A DNA stretch of 64,000 nucleotides from Stenocarpella maydis (lineage: Eukaryota; Ascomycota; Sordariomycetes; Diaporthales; Diaporthaceae), in NCBI GenBank assembly GCA_002270565.1, contig NQMI01000078.1, forward strand, positions 62,001-126,000, written 5' to 3'. Under the pieces are notes generated by a model. The model was given only the letters and a program-made list of their open reading frames with translations, ran no database searches and was not told where the DNA came from. The stretch's first letter is position 1, and the number at the start of each line of letters is the position of its first letter. Below, piece after piece: positions 20,918 through 32,900 of the stretch. The position numbers and the translations under genes were made by a program.

Positions 20918-23124
20918 ATGGGTACGGAAATCATTTCCCCGCGGTCTGGACTGACCCTTGCTGACGTCCCGGGCCCACAGCTCCCAAGAAGAAGGAGGTC
21001 CAGAAGCTCTCTCTGAATGAGTTCATGAACGACAACTGTGAGTCCTCGCCCCCTCTCACCGGCCGGAACACTGCTCTCTCGCTGGGCCTTCTCGGAGCAA
21101 CAAGGACTAATACGTTTGCCAGCTTTCGGAGGCGGAGGCAGCAACTGGGCCGATGAGGTTGAGGAGACTTATGGTAAGTACTGTAGCCCTGCTCTCTCTC
21201 TCTAAATGCCTCTCGCTTCCTATCCTTCCGTCTGTCGCATCTACGACACATTCCCACCCGCACTGCGGCCTGTCCTGTCCTCTTCCCTACTCTCTTCATC
21301 GCCACTAACGCTTGGTTCTAGGCACTCAACCCCTCCCCGCCTCAGACCGCCGCGGCGCCGGTGGAGCTAGCACCTATGGCTCCGGCTTTGGCGGTTCCAG
21401 CGACAGATACGCAGGTAAGACAGCCATCCTTCGCCTCGCTACTTGCCTTTGGCCCTCCCGATAACTTACACTGGAGACAGGCTATGCTCGCCAGGAGCGC
21501 GAATACCCACAGGAACTCCCTACCAAGCCTCCCTACACCGCCCACCTCGGCAACCTCTCGTACGATGCGACACAGGAATCTGTGACAGACTTCTTCGCCG
21601 GCTGTGAGGTCGTCAGCGTCCGCATTGTCGAGGACAGGGCCGAGATGCGCCCCAAGGGCTTCGGCTATGCTGAGTTTGCCACCGTCGAGGGCCTGAAGAA
21701 GGCACTTGAGCTCGAGGGACAGAGTTTCGAGGGCCGCAACATCCGGATCCGTATTGCCGATCCACGTGCGTAGACTGCTCCCCACTCATGTTTGTTTCTA
21801 TGCAGAGCGTGCTAACCGTTTTGCAGCCAAGGACAGGCACGGAAATGAGAGCACCAGGGATTTCTCTGACTGGTCGCGGAAGGGGCCCCTTGCCCCCGAG
21901 CCACCTCGCAACGACCGACGCGGTCCCCGCGATTTCAACGAGCCTCGTGCCCCTCGTGATGGACCAGGCGATGACTCGAGAGTAAAGGACTTTACCTGGG
22001 AGAGGAAGGGTCCTCTTCAGCCCATCTCTTCTCCTCCTCCGATGGAGCGTGGTGGCTCCCGCGGCGGCGGAAGCCGATCCCGAACTACCGACAGCGAACG
22101 GGGCGATTCATTCCGTGACAGAAGGGCCTCGCCCTGGGGCCCCGGTGAAGGGCGTCAGGACGGATCCCGGCCGCCTCGCCGCGAGTTTGCCGACCGACCA
22201 GAGAGGGCTCCTACCGCTGCCGAGACCAACAACCAGTGGCGCTCCGCCATGCGACCTGATCCTCCCGCCCAGTCACCAGCTCCCTCTCGTCCGGCCAGCG
22301 AGGCGCCGTCTTCACCAGCACTAGCACCTGCCGCCCCCGCCACGGCCGGTGGCCGCCCAAAGCTCAACCTGACCAAGCGTACTGTCTCGGAGGCCCCTGG
22401 TGTCATGTCGCCTTCTCTTGCATCTGACTCCAAAGCTAGTCCCTTTGGTGCGGCCAGGCCTATCGATACTGCCGCCCGTGAGAGGATGATCGAGGAGAAG
22501 CACCAGCAAGCGCTCAAAGAGAAGAAAGAGGCCGAGGAAAAGGCGAAGGAAGAGCGCCGACTGGCTAAGGAGGCAGCCGAGAAGGAGGCCGCCGAAAATG
22601 AAGCTGCTCAAAAGGAGGCTGCCGAGAAGGAGGCTGCGCACCCTACCAATACCAATGGCGACGCGGACAAGTCAGATGCTCCTGCCACCACAGAGGCTCC
22701 CCGGGATGCCGGGGCGGCTGAGACGGAGAAGACTCAGAATGGTGAGAATGCCGCAAATACATCAGAGAAGTCTGCTGCCCGCGGGCCAGCGGCTGCCCCG
22801 TCGCGAGCGGTCGAGAGTGGAAACTGGAGATCGTCGGGCGCGGAGCGAGGCAGCCGTGGGGGGTTCTCGGGCCGAGGAGAACGTCGTGGAGGCGGTGGCC
22901 CTCGAGGTGGGCGTGGCTTTGATGAGCGTCAGCCCAGCCGCGGTGGCCGTGGGTACGAGGAGCGCTCATTCAGCCGCGGTGGCGGCCGCGGACTCGAGGA
23001 ACGCCAGCCCAGCCGCCGCGGTGGCGAGCCATCAACCCCCACCACCCCTACTGTTGACGAGGACGGCTGGACCACCGTCTCCGGTGCCGCGAAGAACCGC
23101 CGCGGCCGCCCTGTTGCCTCTTGA
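20918..23124 (+). CDS. Translation initiation factor eIF4B (RRM protein)
   Basis: Six exons: 20918-20921, 20981-21037, 21123-21173, 21322-21414, 21481-21765 and 21827-23124, giving 595 residues. The first exon contributes only ATGG. The N-terminus reads MAPKKKEVQKLSLNEFMNDN, then SFGGGGSNWADEVEETYG, the typical start of fungal eIF4B (Sce3/Tif3 family). One RRM spans roughly residues 87-165, with RNP2-like AHLGNLSYD and RNP1 KGFGYAEF. Repeated blocks follow (DWSRKGPL, FTWERKGPLQP), a Lys/Glu/Ala helix (EKHQQALKEKKEAEEKAKEE) and a C-terminal RGG/Arg-Gly-rich segment. eIF4B stimulates the eIF4A helicase and 40S recruitment on mRNA leaders. The next genes (EFL1, eIF3l) also act in translation. 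The exon structure, with four introns crowded in the first 850 bp, is consistent with frame and splice signals throughout. Confidence 0.95.
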
Positions 23125-23302
23125 ATCTGTACAATACCCGGCGTTACGGCTCGAGCCTGAACACGCAGGAGAGACCTGAGAAGCTTGTCTCTTCTCGTCT
23201 CCTGGTCTTGCCTTGTTGCACGGCTTTGGTTCATGCTTCAGACAGAGCAGGAGGAGCGGCTTGAAACATAAAAGGATTTCGTGCTTCTAATCATTTTCGG
23301 TC

Positions 23303-23361
23303 ATGGACCAAAAAAGAAAAAAAGGTCGAAGGGGCGGCGTGGCTTGGCGTCGCGGGGCTTT
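23303..23361. repeat. 59-bp direct repeat, copy 1 (left of the gap)
   Basis: Begins ATGGACCAAAAAAG and ends GCGGGGCTTT immediately before the N run. It is identical to copy 2 at 23402-23460. Confidence 0.9.
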
Positions 23362-23382
23362 NNNNNNNNNNNNNNNNNNNNN
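23362..23382. other. Assembly gap (21 N)
   Basis: Twenty-one unresolved bases between two identical 59-bp flanks. The true sequence and length here are unknown. Confidence 0.98.
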
Positions 23383-23401
23383 AGTTAATAAGGAGAGTCT
23401 A

Positions 23402-23460
23402 ATGGACCAAAAAAGAAAAAAAGGTCGAAGGGGCGGCGTGGCTTGGCGTCGCGGGGCTTT
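23402..23460. repeat. 59-bp direct repeat, copy 2 (right of the gap)
   Basis: Identical to copy 1 over all 59 bases. It is preceded by a 19-bp stretch (AGTTAATAAGG...) after the N run and followed by TAAGCATTTC. Confidence 0.9.
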
Positions 23461-24034
23461 TAAGCATTTCAATCACGGCTTCTCTCATTCCCCGTGGTCT
23501 CCCCTCTGCATTTATCTTTGTACGGCGACCTCCCATCATCTCTTGTGGGAAGGCTCACTTCGGACCAGATCTTTCCTCAAGCCACATAAAGTGAACGTTA
23601 AGCTACGGAGACGGGAGAGATGCTTCTTTATACTCGGGAGGATGTTGATGTGACTATGAGGATGACAGCGGCAACATGATTGAATCTAACCATCATGCTG
23701 TTTCTCGGATATGGCAGCCTGATGAGAGAGGAGGAACGGCGAGGGGAACGGCGAGGGGGAAAAAGAAGTTGCTCGAGTTGCTATTTGGGGTTGAAGGGGA
23801 TTCTGAGATGACTTTTGATACCTTACTCCTGCGCATCGACAACATCATAGACTAACTTGAAGTTCAGAGAACACAAATCTTGCTCCCGTGACGCTATGCC
23901 TCCCAGTCCCAGTGTGTATTGTCCAAACCTCCGGCCTCGACGTAGGCGCAAGTGTAGCTTTCATCCGTAATTACGTATTGGTATATCGCAGCCACCGGCC
24001 TGGCATAGATCAAAAGCAACCCACCTCGCCGGGC

Positions 24035-27000
24035 CTACTTCTTCAGCGTCTTCTGCTTCTCCGCACTGAGCGCCTCCGTCCTCCCCTCGACCAACATGCC
24101 CTTCTTCCGCCTGACCTTGTCCATGTACCGCTTGGCGACGTTCTCCTTGTCGGCCAGCTCGCCAAGGTCCTCCATCTGCTCCTCGGTGAAGGGCACCCAG
24201 AACGGGTCCTCGTCCAGGACCTCGAAGCCGGTGAAGATGAGCTGGGGCTGGGCGGCGCCCGAGGTGCGCTTGCGCATGTCGTCGGCGAAGCCGAAGGACT
24301 CGGCCACGGGGAGCAGGGACTGGATCGTGAAAAAGGGCGTGCCCTCGTTCATGGCCTCGGCCAGGACGCGGCCCCGGCGGCGGGTCAGGACGTCGTAGAC
24401 GCGGCCCAGAACCTCGGCTGTTCAGGGAGAGAGGTGGTTCTCTTGTCAGCTTCTGTACGAGGAGTTGTGGTGGCTAGGATTCGTAGGGTGGTTTTACTTA
24501 CTGCTTGCTTGGATCTCGCATGAGTACATTGCCAGCATCAAACGCGGCGACCAGTCCAAGAAACCTTTGTGTATTGACTGCTGTACCGTCTTGAGAACCT
24601 CACCAGTCAGACGGCCTAGGTTCTCCCGGGCCGAGGCATCGCCTTCGTTGTTGATGGCTACCTGCTCGATAAACACGGCAATGCCCTGTACTGGTTCCCG
24701 GCAGAGTGGCCCCTGGGCAGTGGCGAGCTGGAAGCCATAGGTAATCTTGTCGGCAAGGTGGTGGCCGCTTAGCTCTTCATTGCCCTCTGGGCGGGCCTCG
24801 TGGTTTTTGTCAGTTTCAAAAGCCTTGGGCAGACAACCCTCCTTCGTTGCATCAATCAGTAGATTTGGACCCGTGCGCCGTGGGCCAAAGGCCGCTATAG
24901 AATCAACGATGTTCTTGAACGGCTCCCGTACTTTGCCCGACTCTAGCAGGGCCTTGAGCTGGCTCTTGAGGTCCTCCGGTGACAGAAACTTGGTCCCTAT
25001 TATATCTGAGTCGTCATCGATACCCTGTTGGTCACCGTCGACCTCATTCGAAGCTTCGTTTCCAGCTGGCTCAGAACCATTTGCGCCCCATTTCTTAGAG
25101 TGAAGATTTTTGATGGCACCGGCATTCTTGTTGAGGAAGTCAGTGACCTCGGATGGCAAAGGGCGCATTCTCAATGTGAGGGTAACCTGCTTGGAGCTAG
25201 TGACCCCGACCACGGCGCCTCGCCCAAGCTCCTTGTTGGCTGGGGGCCTCATTTCATCAGCGCGGACAATCGTCTCCTTGTACGGCACTATGGGCTCGCC
25301 TGCCTGTATCTCACAGCGAGCAAAACGCTCCTGAAGATCCTTCAAGCATCGTTCGAGATGCAGCTCGCCTGCTGTGACCAGTACGTGCTCACCGCTCGCG
25401 AACTGCTCGTACTCGGCGCATGCGTCGGCCTGGACGAGAAGCTTGAGACCATCAATCATCTTGTCAAGGTCGTGCGGATTTGCTGGCTCCAGTGCGACTC
25501 TGACGATTGGCTTGCCGGCCATGTTTGCCACACCAGCCAAATTCACAGCGCCCTCAAGCTGAGAGCACAAGGTCCCTGACTTCAGAATGCCGGAACCGTC
25601 GAGGCCGCCGATACCAAACACAACGCCTGCTGGAACACTGTCGAGGCTCTCAAGGTTTCTTCCCATGAGCATGTACAGCGCTGTCACGGTGACCTTCTTT
25701 GGGGCGGGTGGATGATGAGGGTTTGCCGGGGAGAACTTCGGGGGTATGACATAGATTTCGTCTCCTACAGAGAGGGTACCAGAATATATCCGTGCGAAGC
25801 CGATGAGGTGTTCCGGGGCGACGGTCTCCTCCTGGGCTTGCGGACTTTGTCCTTCCTCTTCAAGGGTCGCACTGTCCAGCGCCTCCGCAAGCGCGCCGAC
25901 TGGGCCGCGGCTCTCAACAGCGGCCTGAGCTCTGGCAGCCTCCGCTCGCTTTTTCCGTGCAAGTTCTCTTGCTTCCTCAGGGCTGAGCTGCCCGCGCCGT
26001 TTGTTGTGTGGAAGCTCGCTCGCTGGTATTGAGACCATCTTGCTCACGTAGGCAACTACCGGGTCAGATTTGGAGTGCTTGAAGTTGACCATTGCGTCGC
26101 GGACTTCTGGCGCGACATGGTCTCCTCCGGGCGAGTCATCAAGTAGTTCCGGCAATCTGTCTGCTTGCGCGCTTCGAGGCGAAGGTAAAGACTCGACCAC
26201 TGAGACGAGCAGTGCCACTGACAGTGGAAGCCAGGCCGAGACGACAGCCGAAAGAAGCGTCCGGGGGTCTCTCGAGTTAAGAACGTGACGAGGAATGGTG
26301 ATGTTGAGTGACTTGGTGATCTTTTCGAGCAGCACTGGGTCTCCGTTTCCACTGTCGCCGCCGGTCGTTGCGGCATATACAGCCCACACTTGCTCCAAGA
26401 CAAGCTGGACAAATAAAGGTTTCATATTCCGCCCCTTCAGGTGCTTACGGCCCAAAACCTTTTTGGTTTTTGGATCCAGATAGAAGTCTCCCCACAGAAC
26501 CTTTTCAAGCACGCTGCGTTTTATGCCCAGCTTCTTTTCGTAGAGTCCAGCAAATTGCCGGACGGTAAAGGCCCAGCCGTCCACGGCACTGCCGAAAATG
26601 ACGTTGTTCTTCTCGGGAGCGAAGTAGAGCTCCTCGTCGTCTCTTTCTTCGAATTGCAGGTCACCGGACTCGGTCTGCTGATCCGCCAGCTGAGGGCCCT
26701 TGGCGACAGCCGCCTGGACCCGCTCGTCAATCCTCTCTCTCCAGTTGAGATCCTCCTCCATCCTCTCGCCCTGGAAGAAGCTTCCCAAGACGGCGTTGAC
26801 CTGCTCCAGCAGCTTACTCAAGTGAACATAGGCCTCGTTCGGTGTCATCTTGAGCTCGGTGATGAGTCTGTCCATTTTGTTAATCACCAACAGCGGCTTC
26901 AGCTTTTCCTCCCATGTCTGACGCAAAACCGTCACTGTCTGGCTGCAAACGCCCTCGACAGCGTCGACCAGGACGACGGCGCCATCACACAAACGAGAGG

Positions 27001-27439
27001 CAGTGGAGACCTCGCTGCTGAAGTCAATATGGCCGGGTGAGTCGATCAGGTTGACGAGGTACTCCTTCGGTTCTGGGGTGGCATCCGGGCTCGATCTTCG
27101 CAACATGCTGAAGTACAGCGATATTGCCGAGGACTCCATGGTGATTCCCCGCTCCTGCTCATCTGGTCTTGAGTCCAAGTAGCGCACCTTGCCGGCCAGC
27201 TTTGGTGAGATGATACCATTTGTGGCAAGCAGAGCATCGGTGAGTGACGTCTTGCCATGGTCGACGTGTGCGAGGATACATATCTAAGACACGGTCAGAA
27301 ACACTCTGGTTTTTCTCGGTCCTAGGGACATCGACTTGGGAACCTCTGTCCTCGGTTGGGCCTTGAGCACACTTACGTTGCGAATATCGTCTGGTTTTTG
27401 CTGGAGCTTTGCCAGCTGCTCTGGGCTGACGACAGGCAT
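24035..27439 (-). CDS. RIA1: Ribosome assembly GTPase EFL1 (RIA1), EF2-like
   Basis: Three exons on the minus strand: 27439-27377, 27283-24502 and 24417-24035, with introns of 93 and 84 nt and GTAAGT donors. They give 1075 residues, as expected for the family (about 1100). The G-domain motifs are all present: AHVDHGKT (residues 26-33), RGITMESSAIS (from 66), DSPGH (102-106) and NKMD (156-159). A family insertion with acidic and Ala/Arg-rich sequence follows. The domain II, III, IV and V blocks of EF2 relatives come next (GFARIYSGTLSVGDEIYV, LLVQADACAEYEQFASGEHV, GELHLERCLKDLQERFA), and the C-terminus ends KTLKK. The EF2 diphthamide loop is not expected. The enzyme uses GTP hydrolysis with Sdo1/SBDS to release the anti-association factor Tif6 (eIF6) from late cytoplasmic pre-60S particles. 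It is divergent from eIF3l across 847 bp. Confidence 0.97.
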
Positions 27440-28286
27440 TTTTGTAATTCTAGACAGGGAAATAGCGGTACGAGATACGTATCAAGAGAAATGAGCAGTA
27501 GCTGCGATGGAATAAAAGAAGTGAAAGAGCTCTGGGATCTACCGGGCGTACATTTGTAAATAAATAGCCAGGCGCAATTTAGTCAAAACTTGGTTGCACT
27601 TTCAAGGTGCAAGTTATTGCTCAGAATGATAATTGCTCGAAATGAGCCATCCTGCCTCTTGCTGAGCTAGTTGCAAGTCATGGTGGGGCTGGGGCTGTTA
27701 GTGATTTCCCGCCTCGCACGAAGACTTGCTAACTAACACCTATCATACCTGGGTATAATAGCTGGGAGGAACAAATGTTAGCACGGCGCTAGTAATGGGG
27801 AGGACACGCTGGTTTAAGTGTTAGACAAGAATGTGGATGCACACAGTTGATACTATCAGCGCCATGCTAACATTTGTTTTCCCTGACCACTGTACCTCGT
27901 AGTGGGCAGGTACGAGTGCCTGGCGGATGGCGGGGCATTATTGACCTGCGCAGAGACTGAGGAAAAGGCCCCGTCGACATTCCCTTTCTCTTCAACAAGG
28001 AGCCTGCGATCTCTACCGTGAACATCGTCCATTGCCAAGGGGCCTCAGATTCAACCTGCCAGTACTGCGCACCTCTCAAAGCCGCATCCGAGTCCTCTGG
28101 TCCCAGCAGAGTCGGCCAAGTCGCAGCCCAACTGCCGTGTCGCATTCACTTAGCGGGGAGTTGCGCTTACGGCGTGTAGCGGCAGCCCACAAGTTCCCAA
28201 TTTTCCCAAACTCTGGGCGAAATCTCAGCAACCAGCTGCCGCGGACGCGATATATCTGTCCACACAAGCCTACGACATCCGCCAAG
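27440..28286. promoter_or_regulatory. Bidirectional intergenic region of EFL1 and eIF3l
   Basis: 847 bp separate two head-to-head start codons, so both promoters must lie here. The centre holds a small inverted-repeat element (27770-27878). No conserved ORF is present. A defined TATA box is not evident. Confidence 0.6.
27770..27878. repeat. Short inverted-repeat (hairpin/MITE-like) element
   Basis: Arms of 21 bp at 27770-27790 (AACAAATGTTAGCACGGCGCT) and 27858-27878 are reverse complements with 20 of 21 matches. The one difference is a C/T transition. Weaker pairing extends outward (GGGA/TCCC) and inward (AGTA/TACT). The loop is about 67 bp. No coding capacity; a target-site duplication is not clear. 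Confidence 0.75.
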
Positions 28287-29955
28287 ATGGCCACCTTCCA
28301 GAATGGCGCAGCTCCTGCGCGAGTTCTCGATGATAGCGATGTCGAGGAGGAAGCCCTGGTCGCCGACTACCAGGAGCAGGTCCAGTATGAGGACGGGGCC
28401 GAACTGTCCCAGGTCAACTCCTTGACCATGGCCCAGCAGACCGACGATATTCAGTCACGACTTGCCGCCGCCGCCCAGCCCCTCGACTTCGCCGCCCCTC
28501 TCGAGGTCAAGTTCCAGAGCTACGACTCCTACTGCAGTCTGTTCCACTTCATCCTCAACTCTGAGGGTCCCGTCGACCTCGAGCCCCCGTCTGTGAGCAA
28601 CCTGCCCCACCCGCACAACCCACCTGGTAGCGGACAAGGAACCCGAGGCTGACTTGCAGGCGTAGTACTACTGGGCTTGGGATGTCATCGACGAGTTCAT
28701 CTACCAATTCAACTCCTTTTCCTCCTACCGTATGCGAATTGCGAGACAGGCCAACAACGAGGAGGAGATCCAGCAACTGCGCGAGAACCCCAACACGTGG
28801 GGCTGCTACAGCGTCCTCAACGTGCTCTACTCCCTGATCCAGCGGTCCAACATCCTGGAGCAGTTGGCTGCCGGCCGTCGCAATGAGGACCCCATGGCAG
28901 TCGCCGGCGAGTACGGAACTAAGAGCCTCTACCGTATGCTCGGCTACTTCTCCATTATCGGCCTGCTGCGCGTCCACTGTCTTCTCGGCGACTTCAGCCT
29001 CGCCCTCAAGACCCTCGACGACATCGAGCTCAATAAGAAGGCCATGTTCGCCCGGGTCATGGCTGCTCACTTCACGACCTACTATTATGTTGGGTTCTCC
29101 TACATGATGATGCGCCGCTACGCCGACGCCATCCGCATGTTCAGCCACATCCTCGTCTACGTTTCGAGGACCAAGCAGTTCCAGAAGAGTGCCCAGTACG
29201 ATTCTATCACAAAGGTCAGCACTGTTCTTGCCATTGTTCCCTGCGCCCCGTATAATAGTCGGGATGCCGTCCTTGCTGTGTGAATCTTCGGGTGTGTATA
29301 ATTCTAACACTGTTGAATAGAAGAACGACCAGATGCTCGCCCTGATCGCCATCTGTGTCGCCTTCCAGCCCACTCGCCTGGACGACACCATCCACACGGC
29401 GCTGCGCGAGAAGTACGGTGACCAGCTGCTTAAGCTGCAGCGCGGTGGGCCCGAGTCTCTGCCCATCTTCGAGGAGCTCTTCCGGAACGCCTGCCCCAAG
29501 TTCATCTCGCCCGTCCCCCCAGACTTCGACAACCCGGAGTCCAACATCGACCCCATCGAGCACCACCTATCCATCTTCATGGATGAGGTCAAGACCAACA
29601 TGTGGAGCCCCACAGTCAAGTCCTACCTGCGTCTTTACACCACCATGGACCTCAAGAAGCTGGCCGGCTTCCTCGACGTCCAGCCCGAGGAGCTTCGATC
29701 ATGGCTTCTTGTCACGAAGCAGCGGACGAAGCAGCTGCGGTGGACGGAGCGCGGTCTGCTGGACGGCGAGCTGATCAACGTCAGCGACTTGGACTACGCT
29801 ATGCAAGGTGTAAGTGTTGCGGGAAATCGCGTTTGCAATAATGGTCCAGCATGGCTAATGGTAATCTCTAGGACCTGATCCACGTGTCGGAAGCCAAGGT
29901 CGGTCGCAAGCTTGTCGACTGGTACCTGCGTAATCTTTCCCGCACTTACGCGTGA
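28287..29955 (+). CDS. Translation initiation factor 3 subunit L (eIF3l)
   Basis: Four exons: 28287-28592, 28666-29214, 29321-29809 and 29872-29955, giving 475 residues, the usual size in fungi. An acidic N-terminus (DDSDVEEEALVADYQEQVQY) is followed by the conserved helical body. Landmarks are FQSYDSYCSLFHFILNSEGP, YYWAWDVIDEFIYQFNSFSS, NTWGCYSVLNVLYSLIQRSN and GYFSIIGLLRVHCLLGDF. Also present is the PCI-like C-terminal part (MDLKKLAGFLDVQPEELRSW, LLVTKQRTKQLRW). It ends RKLVDWYLRNLSRTYA. eIF3l is a PCI-domain subunit of the eIF3 complex that supports 43S preinitiation complex assembly. All introns preserve frame at codon boundaries. The exon 2 acceptor is the second of two AGs six bases apart, because the first would put a TAG in frame. 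Confidence 0.96.
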
Positions 29956-32900
29956 GCGTGGTCGATACCCTGAGGATTGGAAGTCTGAAAAGTGGCCGTT
30001 TGTGTGGTTTGGAAATCGTGGGTGAGAGAGGTCTCTGCATTGCACAGGCGTTCCGGACATGGGAAGGCCCAAGGAGGGCGCAGGAAGCAGCGAAATGCTC
30101 CTGACGAATGAAAGACGGCCATCGAGGTGGGCCGAAAGGCTGACATCCGGTGGTACGAAGTCGGAATCCCAACAGACAGCCACACCATTGTGGGAGAGGG
30201 GCCTCAAAGTCTTGGCGGCGTGCGATGATTTGGTAATGATGCACTCCCCGGCAGATGCCGTCGTTTCTAAGTGTCAAAGTCCTTGACCGCCTCGGGGCGC
30301 GGAGAACATGGCAAGCTAGGAGATAGAGGACTTGGCAATACCGAAAGAAAGTCATGTGAGACTGGGAAAGAGATGCTCCCCGTCTCTGTCCGAGGTGTCG
30401 TGTGTTGGGACTGATCCAGCGTCGCACTGCGAATGTATAATTCTTGCACGAGCGGCCGACGTCAAGCACCCAAGACGACGAGGTACCACGGCCGCGCTAA
30501 GAGGCCGCCCACCAATGATTCCGTGCCGAACGACGTCGTCCCTCATAAGCCCAAGCGATGATAAATGATAATCCCGCCCGCAGCCTGCATATGCCAAGCC
30601 TCAGGTAGCTGGGGACCTATTTCCCTCGAGTTTTGATCTGCAGCCGTCCAGGAAATTGACTCGTCTTCCGCTCGGAATTGTAGAAATTACGAGAGCAAAA
30701 GCTCGGCGGGGAGCAGGTAAGCACTGCCGTAGAAACGGCGGGTCCCGTGTTACCAGCCGGCATATCACAATGTGAGGAAAGCAAGCTCCCAGCTCGACCG
30801 AGGAACTTGTATGGTGTACACGGTTGGTGAGCCGTGTGGCTGGTAGACAACGCTATACCGGCCAACACCACCACCGTCAATCATCCTGCAGGACCACAGC
30901 TGGACAACTACAGACACGGGATTGGTCATGCCGGCGGGAAAGGGAGGAGCTATCTCACCTCATTTCCACCACAATACTTGTTGATATTGATGCCGCGCGG
31001 TGGGTGCTGCCTAATAACTAGGGCGGGAACTGCCTGGTCGCCCATGGCCCTGGTGGCGAGCGGCTTGCCGAGAGGCCAGGAAAAGGGAGCACCCGCAGGC
31101 GAAGTCTTTGACAACCGCCAGGCGGGAACCTGGGCGTGCTTGTGGGTGTGGGTGCTATCAAGCGGACACGGCGTCGAGCCTGCCCAATAGATAGGCCCCG
31201 GGGGGTAATTGTGTTTTATACATGCAGAAAGTTTGGCGAGATGTGATCCACCACGAGCAACAACCCCTCAACGCGTACCACAACCGCGCAAAGCCCCAAG
31301 TTGCAGCAAGAGATTCCCAAATTGACCTCCCTCCAAGTCTGGATAATGTGCTTGGCGGGCTTGCAGTCTTCCTCACACATGCCAGGGGTGACATGCCGCC
31401 CAGCCGTCATACCGCCGGCCCCTCCAGGCGTCCAGAAGCGGCGCAGAGGGCCCAGACAAGAGCCGAGCGGGTGAAGATGGAGACTCGAGGCCCCATACGG
31501 CTGCGCGCACGACCTCTACCGGCGTTGCGTCACCAAACATTGCCAAGAACGTCGAGGGCTCCTGGGACCCCCGAGAAACGGGGAGGCAGGATCTCCAGCT
31601 TGGGGCACTACCCATCTTGGCTGAGAAACGGATCGCCTTGGCCCTCCGCCGGCAGCTGGCATCAGCCTGGGGGAAAGGGCGGGCCCAGGAAAGAGGAGGG
31701 CACAAGGGCTGGAGTGGTTGTTGGGAGAAGGGTGGGATGAGGCACAGCAGCGGCCTCGTTGGATAGGCGGATTTGCGTTGAAGTGTGTCGTGTGTGGTGC
31801 TGGCGTGCTGGTTTCCTGGCTTTGCTGGGCCAGATGCAACACCACCGGGGCTCTCCCACGGGCTTAGCATCCATCAAGGTGGGCTCGATGGGCGAAGGAG
31901 AGTCAAGAACCCGGGACGGGCCAAGAGGCCAAGTCCTGCACTGGGTACGACGGGCTGCCCTTGGTGGCCGATTCCTGGGGAAAGGCTAATCACACTATAG
32001 CTGAAGGACAAGAAGGGTTATGGATGATGTTTTCTGAGGCAGTGCGCGGTACGTACTGGGGTTTCCATTTGACGTTTTCCCTCTTGGCCTGCAACACAGC
32101 TTGCAAGACGTGCGCGCCCTTGGGACAGGTTATTACCTACTTGGTGTAGAATAGACACGACCAGCTATACCCAGACCTGCCATAGTATACCACCCCGTTA
32201 CCACTGCCTATACCCGCTCGGACGGCATAGGGAGACCACATACATGTGCACACATCTCATGGGTGTCATGTCATGTTTACCTGATCTGCGCAAAACGTGC
32301 CACAAGTCTCGTATGAATAGAGCAGCCGCGCCGCTGCCCTGCGAGAACGAGACGGGCCCCCGCCAAGTGTTTCTTTTTTTCCCTCACCATCCTAATACAG
32401 TCGAACGGACGGGAGGACGGATGATAGAAGGAGGCGAGAAAACCACAACCAGGCCATGCACGAGGGCGTGGTCAGAGCTTGATTCTCTTGGCCCCCCTTT
32501 CCCATCTCTTCCTCGCTTTCGGCACTGCCAGCTCTCTTGCATGCACGAGCAGGTTGATTTGCCTTGCCTTGCATTGTCTTTCTTGCTGCTGCAACAAGCA
32601 CAACAACCATAGACACACCACCATACCATACCCGTAGGCAGCAGCACTGCCCTGTGGCCCGCCCAACCCCAGATTTGTGCGCCTCTCTCCCACCACAGGC
32701 AGGCGCGAAAACGCAGCACCGTCATCTCTTCCTCGTTGACTCGGCACAATTGACTCTGCACACGACACAACGCAAGCAACCATCCCGTTCTCATCCCAAA
32801 CATTCCTGCTGCGCCTGTTCGCCGCGTTCCGCGCACAGCCAGCTTACCTACCTGCGAACGACCGCCCTCTGTTGCTGTTGGGCTGCTGTTCGTGGGGAAC

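Larger units (their letters stand above)
23125..24034. other. Convergent 3' region with assembly gap
   Basis: 3' UTR space of eIF4B (rightward) and EFL1 (leftward). It includes a run of 21 N flanked by two identical 59-bp copies. No gene is seen. Confidence 0.6.

Noticed and set aside
23888..24523. A 211-codon plus-strand ORF opposite the end of EFL1
   Set aside because: It is antisense to the last exon of EFL1, whose frame is strongly conserved. It is a shadow.
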